Assembly (NCBI GenBank): GCA_040755295.1
Contig: JBFMBK010000006.1
Location: 1 to 64,000 of the forward strand
From: Bacillota bacterium
GTDB taxonomy: Bacteria; Bacillota; Desulfotomaculia; Desulfotomaculales; Ammonificaceae
Direction: 5' to 3'
DNA length: 64,000 nt
Part shown: one piece after another, positions 17,085 through 25,631 of the stretch
Position numbering within the stretch: position 1 is the first letter of the stretch
Layout of the letters: every line of letters starts with the position of its first letter
Notes under the pieces: generated by a model
Database searches by the model: none
What the model was told of the DNA's origin: nothing
The model's input: only the letters and a program-made list of their open reading frames with translations
Position numbers and translations under genes: made by a program

Positions 17085-17261
17085 TTAACCTTAAATCATG
17101 CCCTACAAATTTGCAAAGCTGCCTACGAGTGATTTTTACCTATTGTCTGCCGGATTAAACGATAAATATGGAGTTGTCTTTCCAAGGCGATTATTTTCAC
17201 CAAAATGCTGCCTTATCGCCGCGCAGGAGAACAATCGCGCCCTTGACGGCATAACTCATAA

Positions 17262-17402
17262 GTAACTATTCAGCCGCTTAGTGTTTATCTGACCCGGCAC
17301 TCAAATATACGCTAAGGCTTAGACATCGCCGTCTTTATCGGGTGAGTTGAGTGCCGGGCGCCGAGATGCCGCGCCCGACGACCGGGACACCTGAATAGTT
17401 AC
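17262..17402. repeat. 141-bp element with 12-bp perfect terminal inverted repeats
   Basis: GTAACTATTCAG (17262-17273) and CTGAATAGTTAC (17391-17402) are perfect inverted ends. A second inverted repeat (CCCGGCACTCAA/TTGAGTGCCGGG, 17293-17358) is nested inside. There is no ORF. The ends recur at 49247-49410, and the right-end region at 7408-7427. TCATAA lies next to both ends (17256 and 17405), possibly a remnant target duplication. Confidence 0.65.
17293..17358. repeat. Nested 66-bp inverted-repeat element
   Basis: The arms CCCGGCACTCAA and TTGAGTGCCGGG are perfectly complementary over 12 bp and enclose about 42 bp. The arms match the CCAGCACTCAA family seen at 53787, 59771 and 143. Confidence 0.6.
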
Positions 17403-17423
17403 AGTCATAAACAGGTGATTAAT

Positions 17424-18302
17424 ATGAAGAAAGAATTAGGCCTTGCCCTCGGGGGCGGGTTTGTACGCGGCATGGCGCACATAGGCGTGCTCAAGACGCT
17501 GGAGGCCGAGGGAATCAGACCGTCGATTGTGGCGGGCACCAGCGCCGGAAGTCTCGTAGCCGGCCTATATGCCGCCGGATGGTCTGTAAAAGAGATGGAG
17601 GATATGGCACGCAGCTTACACGCCGACGACTTCCTTGATCCCAGGCTGATAAGAAATCTATGGAGGCTGGCGGCGTACGAAATAAGCCAAAGATTCCGTG
17701 CCACGCGGGGGAAAGCACCTCCTTTGGGCGTATTGCCCGGCGCCAACCTGACTTCCTTCATTAACAAGATGTTCGGGGCACTCCGTTTTACCGAGTTGCA
17801 AATACCGCTCGTCGTGACGGCGACGGATATTATCTCGGGCAAGCGGGTGCTGTTTACGTCATCCTCCCTGAGGAGGGACGAGTTTTTACCTCTGTCAAAC
17901 CCACCCGTGGCGCAGGCGGTACGCGCAAGCTGCACAGTACCCGGTCTGTTTGAACCCGTACGTATCGGTAAAATGCTGCTTGTCGACGGGTCGGTGCGGG
18001 AAACCGTGCCGGCGGAAGCCACGCGGTGGGCCGGGGCGAGGGTCGTTGTGGCCGTGGATGTCGGGGCAGGCGGCGGCGAAAACCAGTCGATGGAAAGCTT
18101 GTTGGATATACTGGCGGAATCCTGGGAACTGGCGATGAGCGAAGGCAAACGCAAAGAACTTGAAACCTACGCCGACCTGGTCATTAAACCGGAGTTAAAG
18201 GCCGCAGGCCGCTGGGATTTCAGCAAGTGTTCGCACTATATCAAAGCCGGCGAGCAGGCGGCTCAGGCTGGTCTCCCAGAAATCTCAAGGCTCCTGAAAT
18301 AA
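17424..18302 (+). CDS. Patatin-like phospholipase family protein
   Basis: The 292-residue protein has the patatin oxyanion loop GLALGGGFVRG, the nucleophile elbow GTSAG, and the catalytic aspartate in LLVDGSVRE, which form a Ser-Asp dyad. Bacterial members (RssA/YchK type) are acyl hydrolases of uncertain substrate. The ATG at 17424 lies 6 bp after AGGTG; a GTG nine bases upstream is inside that site. It is a single gene, and the right end of a 141-bp repeat lies 21 bp before it. Confidence 0.9.
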   Translation: MKKELGLALGGGFVRGMAHIGVLKTLEAEGIRPSIVAGTSAGSLVAGLYAAGWSVKEMEDMARSLHADDFLDPRLIRNLWRLAAYEISQRFRATRGKAPPLGVLPGANLTSFINKMFGALRFTELQIPLVVTATDIISGKRVLFTSSSLRRDEFLPLSNPPVAQAVRASCTVPGLFEPVRIGKMLLVDGSVRETVPAEATRWAGARVVVAVDVGAGGGENQSMESLLDILAESWELAMSEGKRKELETYADLVIKPELKAAGRWDFSKCSHYIKAGEQAAQAGLPEISRLLK

Positions 18303-18383
18303 TAATAAGCATGTGTTAATCACCGCAAATCAAGGTTATCAGGCAGGGAGTTTCTCCGGCGCTTTCCTGAAGCGGTCGTGTGG

Positions 18384-18914
18384 TTAGGCACGTTTATCTA
18401 CGATGAGACCCGGGGTCGTTTGCGGGGGTGCGGTTTCCTCGGCCTTTCGCGTTACCGTCGTCGTTTTACCGCCGGAAACGTAAACCCGGCCGCATTCGGG
18501 GCAAACACTGGTGCTTATCTGAACATTTTGATAGACAATTTCCCTGCCCTCTAATTCGGCGCGGGCCTGCGCGTGTAGAACGTGCTCCTGTTCATGGGCG
18601 GAAACCGCCATGTATGCCGCTTCGGGGGAAACATGCGTTGGAGATTTGAAAGAAACTCCGGGATCGTTGGAAACATCCCGGTACTGTCTTTGCTTACAGG
18701 TCTGGCATTCCTTAACGCCCAGTCTTTTCAGAACCTTCTCGGACTCCTCGCCTCTGCTTACACCAACGCCCTGATCAGAAACGGGTCGTTTCTCCGGAGG
18801 AGTCTGGGCTGGGCTGACACCGTTGTTCACGGTCCCGTTTCTGTCAGCCGCATTTAACACCGGCGTGATGATACCGCCGGTTGGAGCAGTGAGACCGACA
18901 CGATAAAAAAGCAC
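18384..18914 (-). CDS. SprA-related putative metalloprotease (HExxH)
   Basis: The 176-residue product has the conserved core CQTCKQRQYRDVSNDPGVS, a zinc-protease-like H-E-Q-E-H motif in VSAHEQEHVLHAQA, and a C-terminal CPECGRVYVSGGKT. This pattern fits the family catalogued as SprA-related or CJM1_0395-like putative metalloprotease. No substrate is known. The GTG at 18914 is chosen because of the GAGGGGTGGGAG upstream and the TAPTGGI N-terminus; the longer ORF to 19199 reads through non-coding DNA. It is a single gene. Catalysis is inferred from the motif only. Confidence 0.75.
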   Translation of the reverse strand: MLFYRVGLTAPTGGIITPVLNAADRNGTVNNGVSPAQTPPEKRPVSDQGVGVSRGEESEKVLKRLGVKECQTCKQRQYRDVSNDPGVSFKSPTHVSPEAAYMAVSAHEQEHVLHAQARAELEGREIVYQNVQISTSVCPECGRVYVSGGKTTTVTRKAEETAPPQTTPGLIVDKRA

Positions 18915-19218
18915 TTGCTCCCACCCCTCGTATCGGTTTATTTCGCCGCCCAACCAAACCCATGAGTTGAAGAACATTAATAATCCACGCGCTGCGCATG
19001 AAACCGATAATATTATAACGTAAATCGACAAAATTGTATAGATTTTGGATATCGAATAACATCCTTCCCGTACGGTTGTTGTAGTTGTTGTATAATAAAG
19101 GCGTTTGCGACTTACAGCAGTTTTCCGATTACAACGCTTGCCTAAGAACAATGGTATCGCCGCATACGGCGTATAGAGAGGCCGATGGACAAAGTGCAAA
19201 ATGAACGCTTTATATATT

Positions 19219-19541
19219 CAAAGTCACCCAGGGTTCGCCATGCGGCCTGGGGCCGTCATCTGAAGAATGAAAATAGGGCGACCCGTAAGCCGTTTACTTA
19301 GATGCCGAAAAGTAACATAAACGGAACGCGACGAGAAGTGATGCAGTGCAAGGAAGACCTGCGAAACGAACCGGAGCGTACTGAATTCAGATGTCGGAAG
19401 CCGGAAATCAGAAGTCTGAAGAAAAAAGGAATTCGCGTAGCGAATTTTTCGAAGTTCTGACCTCTGACATCCTGCATCTGACTTCCGAAATGCGTTGCTT
19501 ATCGTCGCGTCCTGCGAAAGAACGCTTATACAAGGGAGGCG
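19219..19541 (-). repeat. Family-1 composite repeat (reverse orientation)
   Basis: Read on the minus strand, this starts CTTGTATAAGCGTTCTTTCG with the left module. It then contains a large imperfect hairpin (19388-19490) with a GAATTCGC-GTA-GCGAATTT apex, and continues with CAGTACGCTCCGG and the right module ending near GGCCGCATGGCGAACC. The same order is seen at 46022-46290 and 59582-59987. It fills most of the 18915-19544 gap; the rest (18915-19218) shows no clear gene. Confidence 0.65.
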
Positions 19542-19544
19542 CGA

Positions 19545-20069
19545 ATGATCGTTCGGAAAGCAACGTTGGCGGACGCGCCGGCCATCGCCCGTGTAAACGT
19601 TGAAACCTGGCGGACCGCTTACCGGGGAATCATTCCCGACGGATACCTGGACCAGTTGTCTTGCAGCGATAGAGAAAGAAGCATCCGGGAACTCTTTTTG
19701 CCCGGAAGCAGGGTGTTCATCTGCGCAGCGGTAATAGAGGAGGGAGAGATCGTCGGCTTTGCGGCGGCGGGCCCCGAACGCACCGGTGACCCGGTCTACC
19801 GCGGGGAGATACATGCTATCTACGTGCTCAAGGAATACCAACGCCGGGGCATCGGCCGGCTCCTGGTTCAATCGGTGGTGGAAGAACTCGGACGGTCCGA
19901 TCTTCGGTCTATGCTGGTGTGGGTCCTGAAGGACAACCCTTACCGTCGCTTTTATGAATACCTCGGAGGCAGACAAGTCGGCTCGCAGGTTCTGGAGATT
20001 GACGGGTTCAGAACAACCTTGATCTCTTATGGCTGGACCGATATACAGACCCTGCGGGCGCAGTCCTAA
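19545..20069 (+). CDS. GNAT family N-acetyltransferase
   Basis: The 174-residue acetyltransferase has the full GNAT fold: an N-terminal VRKATLADAPAIARVNVETW, strand IHAIYVLKEYQRRGIGRLLV with the acetyl-CoA pyrophosphate loop (QRRGIGR), and a C-terminal NPYRRFYEYLGGRQVG. Substrate is unknown; many relatives acetylate small amines or ribosomal proteins. The ATG follows AAGGGAGGCGCGA, and that ribosome site lies at the border of a repeat copy. It is a single gene. Confidence 0.9.
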   Translation: MIVRKATLADAPAIARVNVETWRTAYRGIIPDGYLDQLSCSDRERSIRELFLPGSRVFICAAVIEEGEIVGFAAAGPERTGDPVYRGEIHAIYVLKEYQRRGIGRLLVQSVVEELGRSDLRSMLVWVLKDNPYRRFYEYLGGRQVGSQVLEIDGFRTTLISYGWTDIQTLRAQS

Positions 20070-20144
20070 TGTAACGGACTCAAAGAATTCGACAAAGAAC
20101 GCAGGGGTTCCCCCCCGCAGGCCCGAATATAACTTTTTAGGCAG

Positions 20145-20250
20145 GGGTTTCAGGTCAGAATTCAGAAGTCAGTAGCCAGAATTCAGAATATAGAATCAGC
20201 GGCAATCCCCATATATTCTAACTCCTGGGCACTGGATTTTGACCCTGAAT
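20145..20250. repeat. Short-word repeat island
   Basis: AGAATTCAGAAGTCAGTAGCC and complementary words (ATATTCTAACTCCTGG) form an imperfect inverted structure between the GNAT gene and the next gene. Its end, CCCTGAATAG, resembles the CCTGAATAGTTAC end of the 141-bp element. The rest of 20070-20369 holds no gene. Confidence 0.5.
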
Positions 20251-20369
20251 AGACCTTCTTGACGCACGGACCTCAAAGGCTCTATCGCTTAAGCTTAACT
20301 TAGAAATATTCTCAGTACAGATATGCACGAATTTTCGCAGGAACTTTCATTAAAAGAGGGAGATGTATT

Positions 20370-21545
20370 ATGTTAACAGCGAATCGCCTTGTCATCCTTC
20401 CGGTACTTCTCGTTCTTTTCGTCTTCCTCGCCCCGCCCGCCCTCGCGGCGCCTAAGGTCGTGCTCGACGGCAGGCAGCTTTCATTCGATGTGCCGCCGGT
20501 GATCGACCAGGGCCGGGTGTTGGTGCCGATGCGGACCATTTTTGAAGCCCTGGGCGCCAACATTGAATGGGACGGTTATACCCGGACCGTGACGGCAGCG
20601 AAGGGTCAAACCACCATCAGCCTGACTGCAGGCTCCCGTCTGGTGTCCTTCAACGGTTCACCCGCCTTGCTTGATGTCCCGGCTAAAATCATGAACGGCC
20701 GCACCCTGGTCCCCCTGCGTTTCGTTTCCATCGCCTTTGACGCGGAGGTTCTCTGGACGGGAGGTACACAGACGGTAACCATAACGTCCGCCATGGAAGA
20801 CATAGAGGTCCACTTTATCGATGTCGGCCAGGGTGACGCGGTATATATTTCACTTCCAAACAATAACGACATCCTCATCGACGGCGGAGACGACACCCAC
20901 ATTTCCGCGGTGGTCAACTACCTGGAGGACGAGTTTGTTGACGATATAGAGCTTCTTATCGCCACTCACCCCCATGAGGACCATATCGGCGGGCTTGACG
21001 ACGTGCTGGCGGCTTTTAAGGTGGAGACCGTGGCGGACAACGGTATGGCCGTTGACACCGCTGCCTATCGCGACTACCGGGCGGCGGTCAAAGCCGAAAA
21101 CTGCAACTATGAAAGGGCGGACGGCCAGACGTGGACTTACGATCGGGCTGAGTTCTCGGTCATCGGGCCGGTTAAGTCTTACCCCGGTATCAACGACAAC
21201 TCGGTCGTAACCTTACTAAAATATGGCGGCGTGCAGATTCTGTTTACCGGTGATATGGAAACCGCAGAGGAGTCCGATATCCTGAGCAAGCTCGAAGACG
21301 TCGACGTGCTTAAGGTGGGTTACCACGGGGGGGCAACCGGCACGTCGCAAGCGTTTTTGGAAACGGTACGGCCGGAAACCGCGATAATCAGCGTTGGCGC
21401 GGGCAACAGATACGGCCACCCGGCGGCTTCAACACTACAGCGGCTGTCTGACGCCGGCGCCCTCGTCCACCGAACGGACCTGGACGGTGCGGTCGTTATC
21501 CTCGCCGACGGTAAGGTATATTATGTGGTGTGTGAAGAAGGTTGA
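20370..21545 (+). CDS. Secreted stalk-domain and metallo-beta-lactamase-fold (ComEC-like) protein
   Basis: The 391-residue protein has a signal peptide (residues 1-27, ending PALAA). A copper-amine-oxidase-N/stalk domain follows (about 28-140: VPMRTIFEALGANIEW and VPLRFVSIAFDAEV). The rest is a metallo-beta-lactamase fold of ComEC C-terminal type (HFIDVGQGDAVYIS, then ATHPHEDHIGG with the HxHxDH metal motif, and LFTGDM). ComEC-like hydrolases are thought to process DNA or phosphodiesters outside the membrane. The stalk domain probably binds the cell surface. The ATG follows GAGGGAGATG. It is a single gene. Confidence 0.88.
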   Translation: MLTANRLVILPVLLVLFVFLAPPALAAPKVVLDGRQLSFDVPPVIDQGRVLVPMRTIFEALGANIEWDGYTRTVTAAKGQTTISLTAGSRLVSFNGSPALLDVPAKIMNGRTLVPLRFVSIAFDAEVLWTGGTQTVTITSAMEDIEVHFIDVGQGDAVYISLPNNNDILIDGGDDTHISAVVNYLEDEFVDDIELLIATHPHEDHIGGLDDVLAAFKVETVADNGMAVDTAAYRDYRAAVKAENCNYERADGQTWTYDRAEFSVIGPVKSYPGINDNSVVTLLKYGGVQILFTGDMETAEESDILSKLEDVDVLKVGYHGGATGTSQAFLETVRPETAIISVGAGNRYGHPAASTLQRLSDAGALVHRTDLDGAVVILADGKVYYVVCEEG

Positions 21546-21589
21546 GCCTTCCTGAAAAACAGCATTCACAACAAGGCAAAAGCATTTTG

Positions 21590-21630
21590 CTAAATAAAAT
21601 TAAAGGACTTCGGTTTAACTTGAAGTCCTT
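21590..21630 (-). terminator. Terminator of tRNA-Leu
   Basis: AAGGACTTC (21603-21611) and GAAGTCCTT (21622-21630) form a perfect 9-bp stem. On the minus strand it is followed by TTTAATTTTATTTAG, just downstream of the tRNA. Confidence 0.8.
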
Positions 21631-21645
21631 GATGCTCTTGTATGG

Positions 21646-21726
21646 TGCGGGTGGAGGGACTTGAACCCCCACGGTGTTAACCACCAGATCCTAAGTCTGG
21701 CGCGTCTGCCGTTCCGCCACACCCGC
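21646..21726 (-). tRNA. tRNA-Leu (anticodon TAG)
   Basis: On the minus strand the acceptor arms GCGGGTG/CACCCGC, a TpsiC arm with GGTTCAAGTCC, a variable arm of leucine type and the anticodon loop CTTAGGA (anticodon TAG) are all visible. CCA is not encoded. It has a near-consensus promoter and a terminator of its own. Confidence 0.93.
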
Positions 21727-21745
21727 ATTACGCCGGTCTAAGGTT

Positions 21746-21774
21746 ATTATAAAACGCCCCCTTCGTGACGTCAA
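21746..21774 (-). promoter_or_regulatory. Promoter of tRNA-Leu
   Basis: On the minus strand TTGACG (21769-21774) and TATAAT (21746-21751) are separated by 17 bp, 20 bp upstream of the tRNA. The rest of the gap to hdrA (21775-22149) has no gene and no convincing promoter for hdrA. A CTCTGTGTTCTCTGTGGTTAA repeat word occurs near 21880. Confidence 0.85.
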
Positions 21775-22149
21775 TTTAGTCTTCCCCTAACCCGGACAAG
21801 CCGGAACCAAAATATTTTACCCAGAGGCACAATTAATCCCATGTTTCCCTCTTTTCCACTACGTATCCTCTGTACCATCCTCTGTGTTCTCTGTGGTTAA
21901 TTGCTTTCTTGCCGCCTCCCGGTAATTATTACCTTCCGGCTAAAACAAGAATAAGCAGGAATTTGGAAATATGTTACCGAAAGATGAAGGTTGATACATC
22001 ATGTCGTTTTATGGTTTTTCCATTTTAATACACCGTCCCCGTGTTACGACACGCAAACCGTATGGCTCTTTACAATCTTGGAGGGAATTCCTGCACCGAC
22101 CAGCGAACACGGTCCGAATTTTATCATCCCATTGTGTAGGAGGGATAAA

Positions 22150-24183
22150 GTGCCCAAGATTGGCGTTTACATTTGTCACTGCGGTGAAAATATCGCGGGC
22201 GCGATAAACATCGAAGAGGTAAGAGCATACGCTGCGGGTCTCCCGGACGTAAAGGTCGTTAGGGACTATCTCTTCATGTGTTCGGATCCCGGACAGGAAC
22301 TGATAAAACAGGACCTAAAAGAGGATCTTGTAGACCGGGTCGTGGTCGCGGCCTGTACACCGCGCACGCATGAGCCGGTTTTTCGTAAAACGTTGGAAGA
22401 CGGCGGACTTAACAAATACCTGGTTGAAATGGCCAACATCCGCGACCAGGACAGTTGGGTACACTGGAACGACAAGGACGGGGCTACCCGGAAGGCTGAA
22501 AAACTAATCGGCAGCGCGGTGGCCAAGGCCTTTCTGCTTGAACCGTTGCGGGAAAGGTTCGTGGAAGTCACCAGGGCCTCCTTGGTGATCGGCGCCGGCG
22601 TAACCGGAATGTTTGCCGCACTGGACCTGGCTGAGATGGGATACAAGGTTTATTTGGTGGACAGGAACCCGTCGGTCGGCGGCAACATGGCCAAACTGGA
22701 CAGGACCTTCCCCACGAATGACTGCTCGGCGTGCATCCTTACCCCGGTTATGGTCCAGGTAGGAAATCATCCAAATATCGAGCTTTTGACTTTTTCCGAA
22801 ATCGAGTCCGTGGACGGCTCCATCGGGAATTTCAAGGTAAAGGTCAGAAGGAAACAGACTTACGTGGACTGGAACAGGTGCACGGGCTGCGGTGACTGCG
22901 TCAAAGCCTGCCCGCACGAGGTCGCCGACGAGTTCAACCAGGGCATGTATAACCGCAAGGCGGTTTATATCGAGTTTCCGCAGGCCGTACCCAGGAAAGC
23001 CGTGGTCGACGCGGCACATTGTCTCAACTGCGCCGGGCGCGACTTCGGAACACAACCGCGCCTTCATTCGAAAACCGGCGAGCCCGTTGCGGCGCCCTGC
23101 GAAAAGACGTGCAAGACCGGCGCCTGCGACAGGTCCGTCGCCTACAACCCCCGGGGTGAGGTCGTCGAACTTAATGTCGGGACTATCATTACGGCCGCAG
23201 GCTTTAAAGCCATGGACAAACACCCCTTCAAAGAATACTCGCCGGAATCGCCGAATGTAATCACCTCCCTGGAACTGGAACGTCTGCTGGCCGCCACCGG
23301 CCCCACGCAAGGGGAACTCAAGCGGCTGTCGGACGGGAAAACACCGGACACCGTGGCTTTCATTTCCTGCGTGGGTAGCAGGGATAAGCACCATCATACA
23401 TACTGCTCGAAGGTGTGCTGTATGTACATGCTTAAAGAAGCCCGGTTGGTCAAGAGGAAGTGTCCGGACACGAACGTGTTCATCTTCTTCATTGACGTCA
23501 GAACGGGCGGCAAGGATTTCGAAGAGTATTACAACTACTGCCGCGACCTGGGTGTGAGGGTTATCAGGGGACGGGTCGGCGCGGTAGACGAACTGTCGGG
23601 TGACCGCTTGAGAGTGCGCGCTTACGATGTGGACATAGCCGGACCCGTCGAGCTCGAATCCGATCTGGTGGTACTGGCCACGGCCATGGAGCCTCCGACC
23701 GGCCTTAAAGAGCTGGCGCGTAAACTTGGCGTAACCTGCGGCGCCGAAGGCTTTCTGAAAGAAGCCCACACCAAGCTGTATCCTGTGGAAACCTCAGTAA
23801 GGGGGATCTACATCGCAGGCTGCGTACAGGGACCGAAGGATATTCCTGAATCCGTTTCCCAGGCTCGGGCGGCTTCTTCAGCGGCAGCGATACCGCTTAC
23901 CTTGGGCAGGGTTGCGGTGGACCCCCTTACCTCCGAAATCGACCAGGAAAAATGCAGCGGCTGCGGTATTTGCGTGCCGCTCTGCCCGTATTCCGCCATA
24001 AAGATAATCTCGCTCGGGGAGATTCTCCGCGCAAGGATCGATGAAGCGCTTTGCGCCGGTTGCGGTGTATGCGCCGCGGCATGCCCTTCTAGGGCCGTTA
24101 AGCTGCACGGGTTTACCGCCGAACAGATCGAGGCACAGATCGAAGCATTGACCATCGCAGCAGGGGACGCATCCGGTGCCTGA
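22150..24183 (+). CDS. hdrA: HdrA-like heterodisulfide-reductase flavoprotein subunit
   Basis: The 677-residue protein starts with the N-terminal cysteine segment GVYICHCGENIAG. It carries an FAD-binding site (GAGVTGMFAALDLAEMG and VGGNMAKLDRTFPTNDCSAC) and several [4Fe-4S] motifs: CTGCGDCVKACPHE mid-protein, and CSGCGICVPLCP and CAGCGVCAAACP at the end. HdrA is the electron-bifurcating flavin subunit of heterodisulfide-reductase complexes. Between C291 and C326 the spacing C-x2-C-x22-C-x3-C-x4-C is unusual. GTG at 22150 lies behind AGGAGGGATAAA; the longer ORF upstream is not supported. It is first of hdrA-mvhD-mvhG-mvhA. hdrB and hdrC are not in the window. Confidence 0.93.
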   Translation: MPKIGVYICHCGENIAGAINIEEVRAYAAGLPDVKVVRDYLFMCSDPGQELIKQDLKEDLVDRVVVAACTPRTHEPVFRKTLEDGGLNKYLVEMANIRDQDSWVHWNDKDGATRKAEKLIGSAVAKAFLLEPLRERFVEVTRASLVIGAGVTGMFAALDLAEMGYKVYLVDRNPSVGGNMAKLDRTFPTNDCSACILTPVMVQVGNHPNIELLTFSEIESVDGSIGNFKVKVRRKQTYVDWNRCTGCGDCVKACPHEVADEFNQGMYNRKAVYIEFPQAVPRKAVVDAAHCLNCAGRDFGTQPRLHSKTGEPVAAPCEKTCKTGACDRSVAYNPRGEVVELNVGTIITAAGFKAMDKHPFKEYSPESPNVITSLELERLLAATGPTQGELKRLSDGKTPDTVAFISCVGSRDKHHHTYCSKVCCMYMLKEARLVKRKCPDTNVFIFFIDVRTGGKDFEEYYNYCRDLGVRVIRGRVGAVDELSGDRLRVRAYDVDIAGPVELESDLVVLATAMEPPTGLKELARKLGVTCGAEGFLKEAHTKLYPVETSVRGIYIAGCVQGPKDIPESVSQARAASSAAAIPLTLGRVAVDPLTSEIDQEKCSGCGICVPLCPYSAIKIISLGEILRARIDEALCAGCGVCAAACPSRAVKLHGFTAEQIEAQIEALTIAAGDASGA

Positions 24184-24246
24184 AAACCCGGAGAAGCGGT
24201 ATTTGTTGACATCCCGGCGGACAAACCCGGGGTTGGAGGAATGAGG

Positions 24247-24672
24247 ATGAGTGACTGGAAACCGAATATAGTTGTTTTTGCCTGTAACTGGTGCACTTAT
24301 CAGGGGGCCGACCTTGCGGGCATTCTTCGCTGCGACTACCCTTCGACCATCAGTATAATAAGGGTTCCGTGTACCGGTTGCGTTGAACCGGAGTTCATTG
24401 TCGCGGCACTGAAAAACGGGGCCGACGGCGTTTTCGTGGGCGGCTGCCACCCGGGAGACTGCCACTATCAAGAAGGCAACAACAAAGCCGCCGCGAGGTT
24501 CAAGCTTTTAAAAACGGTGCTCACGGAGATGGGCTTCGAGCCCGACAGGGTGAGAATGGAGTGGATCTCCGGTTCGGAGGGAAAACGATTTGCTGAAACA
24601 ATGACCGAGTTTAACGAGTCCATTGAAAGAATCGGGCCGAACCCCATAGGGAGGTACATAAATGGCGGATAA
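24247..24672 (+). CDS. mvhD: Hydrogenase iron-sulfur subunit, MvhD-like
   Basis: The 141-residue MvhD/FrhD-like protein has conserved cysteines in CNWCTYQGADLAG, VPCTGCVEPEFI and GGCHPGDCHY, which bind a [2Fe-2S] cluster. In the methanogen complex MvhD passes electrons from the hydrogenase to HdrA. The ATG at 24247 lies 7 bp behind GGAGG; another ATG is two codons upstream. Its end overlaps mvhG by 11 bp, so the operon is translationally coupled. Confidence 0.92.
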   Translation: MSDWKPNIVVFACNWCTYQGADLAGILRCDYPSTISIIRVPCTGCVEPEFIVAALKNGADGVFVGGCHPGDCHYQEGNNKAAARFKLLKTVLTEMGFEPDRVRMEWISGSEGKRFAETMTEFNESIERIGPNPIGRYINGG

Positions 24673-25621
24673 GGTTAAACTGGCTTATTATCTCTCCGGG
24701 GGTTGCGGCGGCTGCGATATGGCAATTATAGACCTGTCCGAGAACCTGGTGGACCTGCTCCCCCGCCTTGATGTGGTTTTCTGGGCGCCCACGGTGGCCG
24801 ACGTTAAGTATCGGGACCTTGAGGGTTTACCGGACAAATCGATTGACGTCGGTCTTTTTTCGGGTATGATCCGGCTGAGCGAGCAGGAGCATATGGCCGC
24901 GATTATGCGCCGCAAATGCAGGACCTTGATCGCGTACGGCGCCTGCGCGGCACTCGGCGGCATCCCCGGTATGGGGAACATGCATTCAAAAGAAGAGATT
25001 TTCCAAACCGCATATTTTGACACATTAAGCACCGATAACCCGGACGGCGTAATCCCGCAGACGCGATGCCTCGTAGACGGTAAATACGAGCTTACCCTGC
25101 CCGAGTTTTACAGGTACGTGAGGCCGCTGCAGGACGTGGCGGAGGTCGATTACTTCGTCGGCGGCTGCCCGCCGCACCACAGCTTCGTTGCCCGTGTCAT
25201 CCCCGACATCCTCGGCGGCAGTTTTCCGGCGCCGGGATCGTGGATCACAAGCGATAAGGCGGTCTGTGCGCTTTGCGACCGTAATCCCGCCGTCAAGGGC
25301 GAAGAAATGAAGCTCATTAAAACGATCAAAAGGACCACCGACGGCCCCCCGGAAGAAGGCAAATGCCTGCTGCAGCAGGGCTATTTGTGTCTCGGCGCGG
25401 TAACCCAGGGCGACTGCGGAGCTCTTTGCCCGAAGGTGAACATTCCCTGCAGGGGCTGCGGCGGGCCGGTCCCCGGAGTCAAGGACTTCGGTCTGAGGGC
25501 GATCAGCGCCGTCGCGTCCTTGCTCGAAAACGAAGAGCTGGTCGACCGGATTCCCAGCCCGGTGAAGCTTTTTTACCGTTACTCGCTACCCGCGTCCATG
25601 CTGGGCAGGAAGATAAAGTGA
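24662..25621 (+). CDS. mvhG: NiFe hydrogenase small subunit, MvhG-like
   Basis: The 319-residue iron-sulfur subunit begins LAYYLSGGCGGCDMAI, the proximal-cluster CxxC of NiFe small subunits. Further conserved cysteines are in YGACAALGGIPGMGN, GGCPPHH, CALCDRN, and CLGAVTQGDCGALCP/CRGCGGP. There is no Tat signal, so it is cytoplasmic, as in group 3 hydrogenases. It starts inside the end of mvhD and is followed 10 bp later by mvhA. Family assignment is firm. Confidence 0.93.
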   Translation: MADKVKLAYYLSGGCGGCDMAIIDLSENLVDLLPRLDVVFWAPTVADVKYRDLEGLPDKSIDVGLFSGMIRLSEQEHMAAIMRRKCRTLIAYGACAALGGIPGMGNMHSKEEIFQTAYFDTLSTDNPDGVIPQTRCLVDGKYELTLPEFYRYVRPLQDVAEVDYFVGGCPPHHSFVARVIPDILGGSFPAPGSWITSDKAVCALCDRNPAVKGEEMKLIKTIKRTTDGPPEEGKCLLQQGYLCLGAVTQGDCGALCPKVNIPCRGCGGPVPGVKDFGLRAISAVASLLENEELVDRIPSPVKLFYRYSLPASMLGRKIK

Positions 25622-25631
25622 GAGGTGCGGC

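Noticed and set aside
22504-23769. 421-residue open frame on the minus strand over hdrA
   Set aside because: Antisense shadow of hdrA; hdrA itself has all family motifs and a good start.
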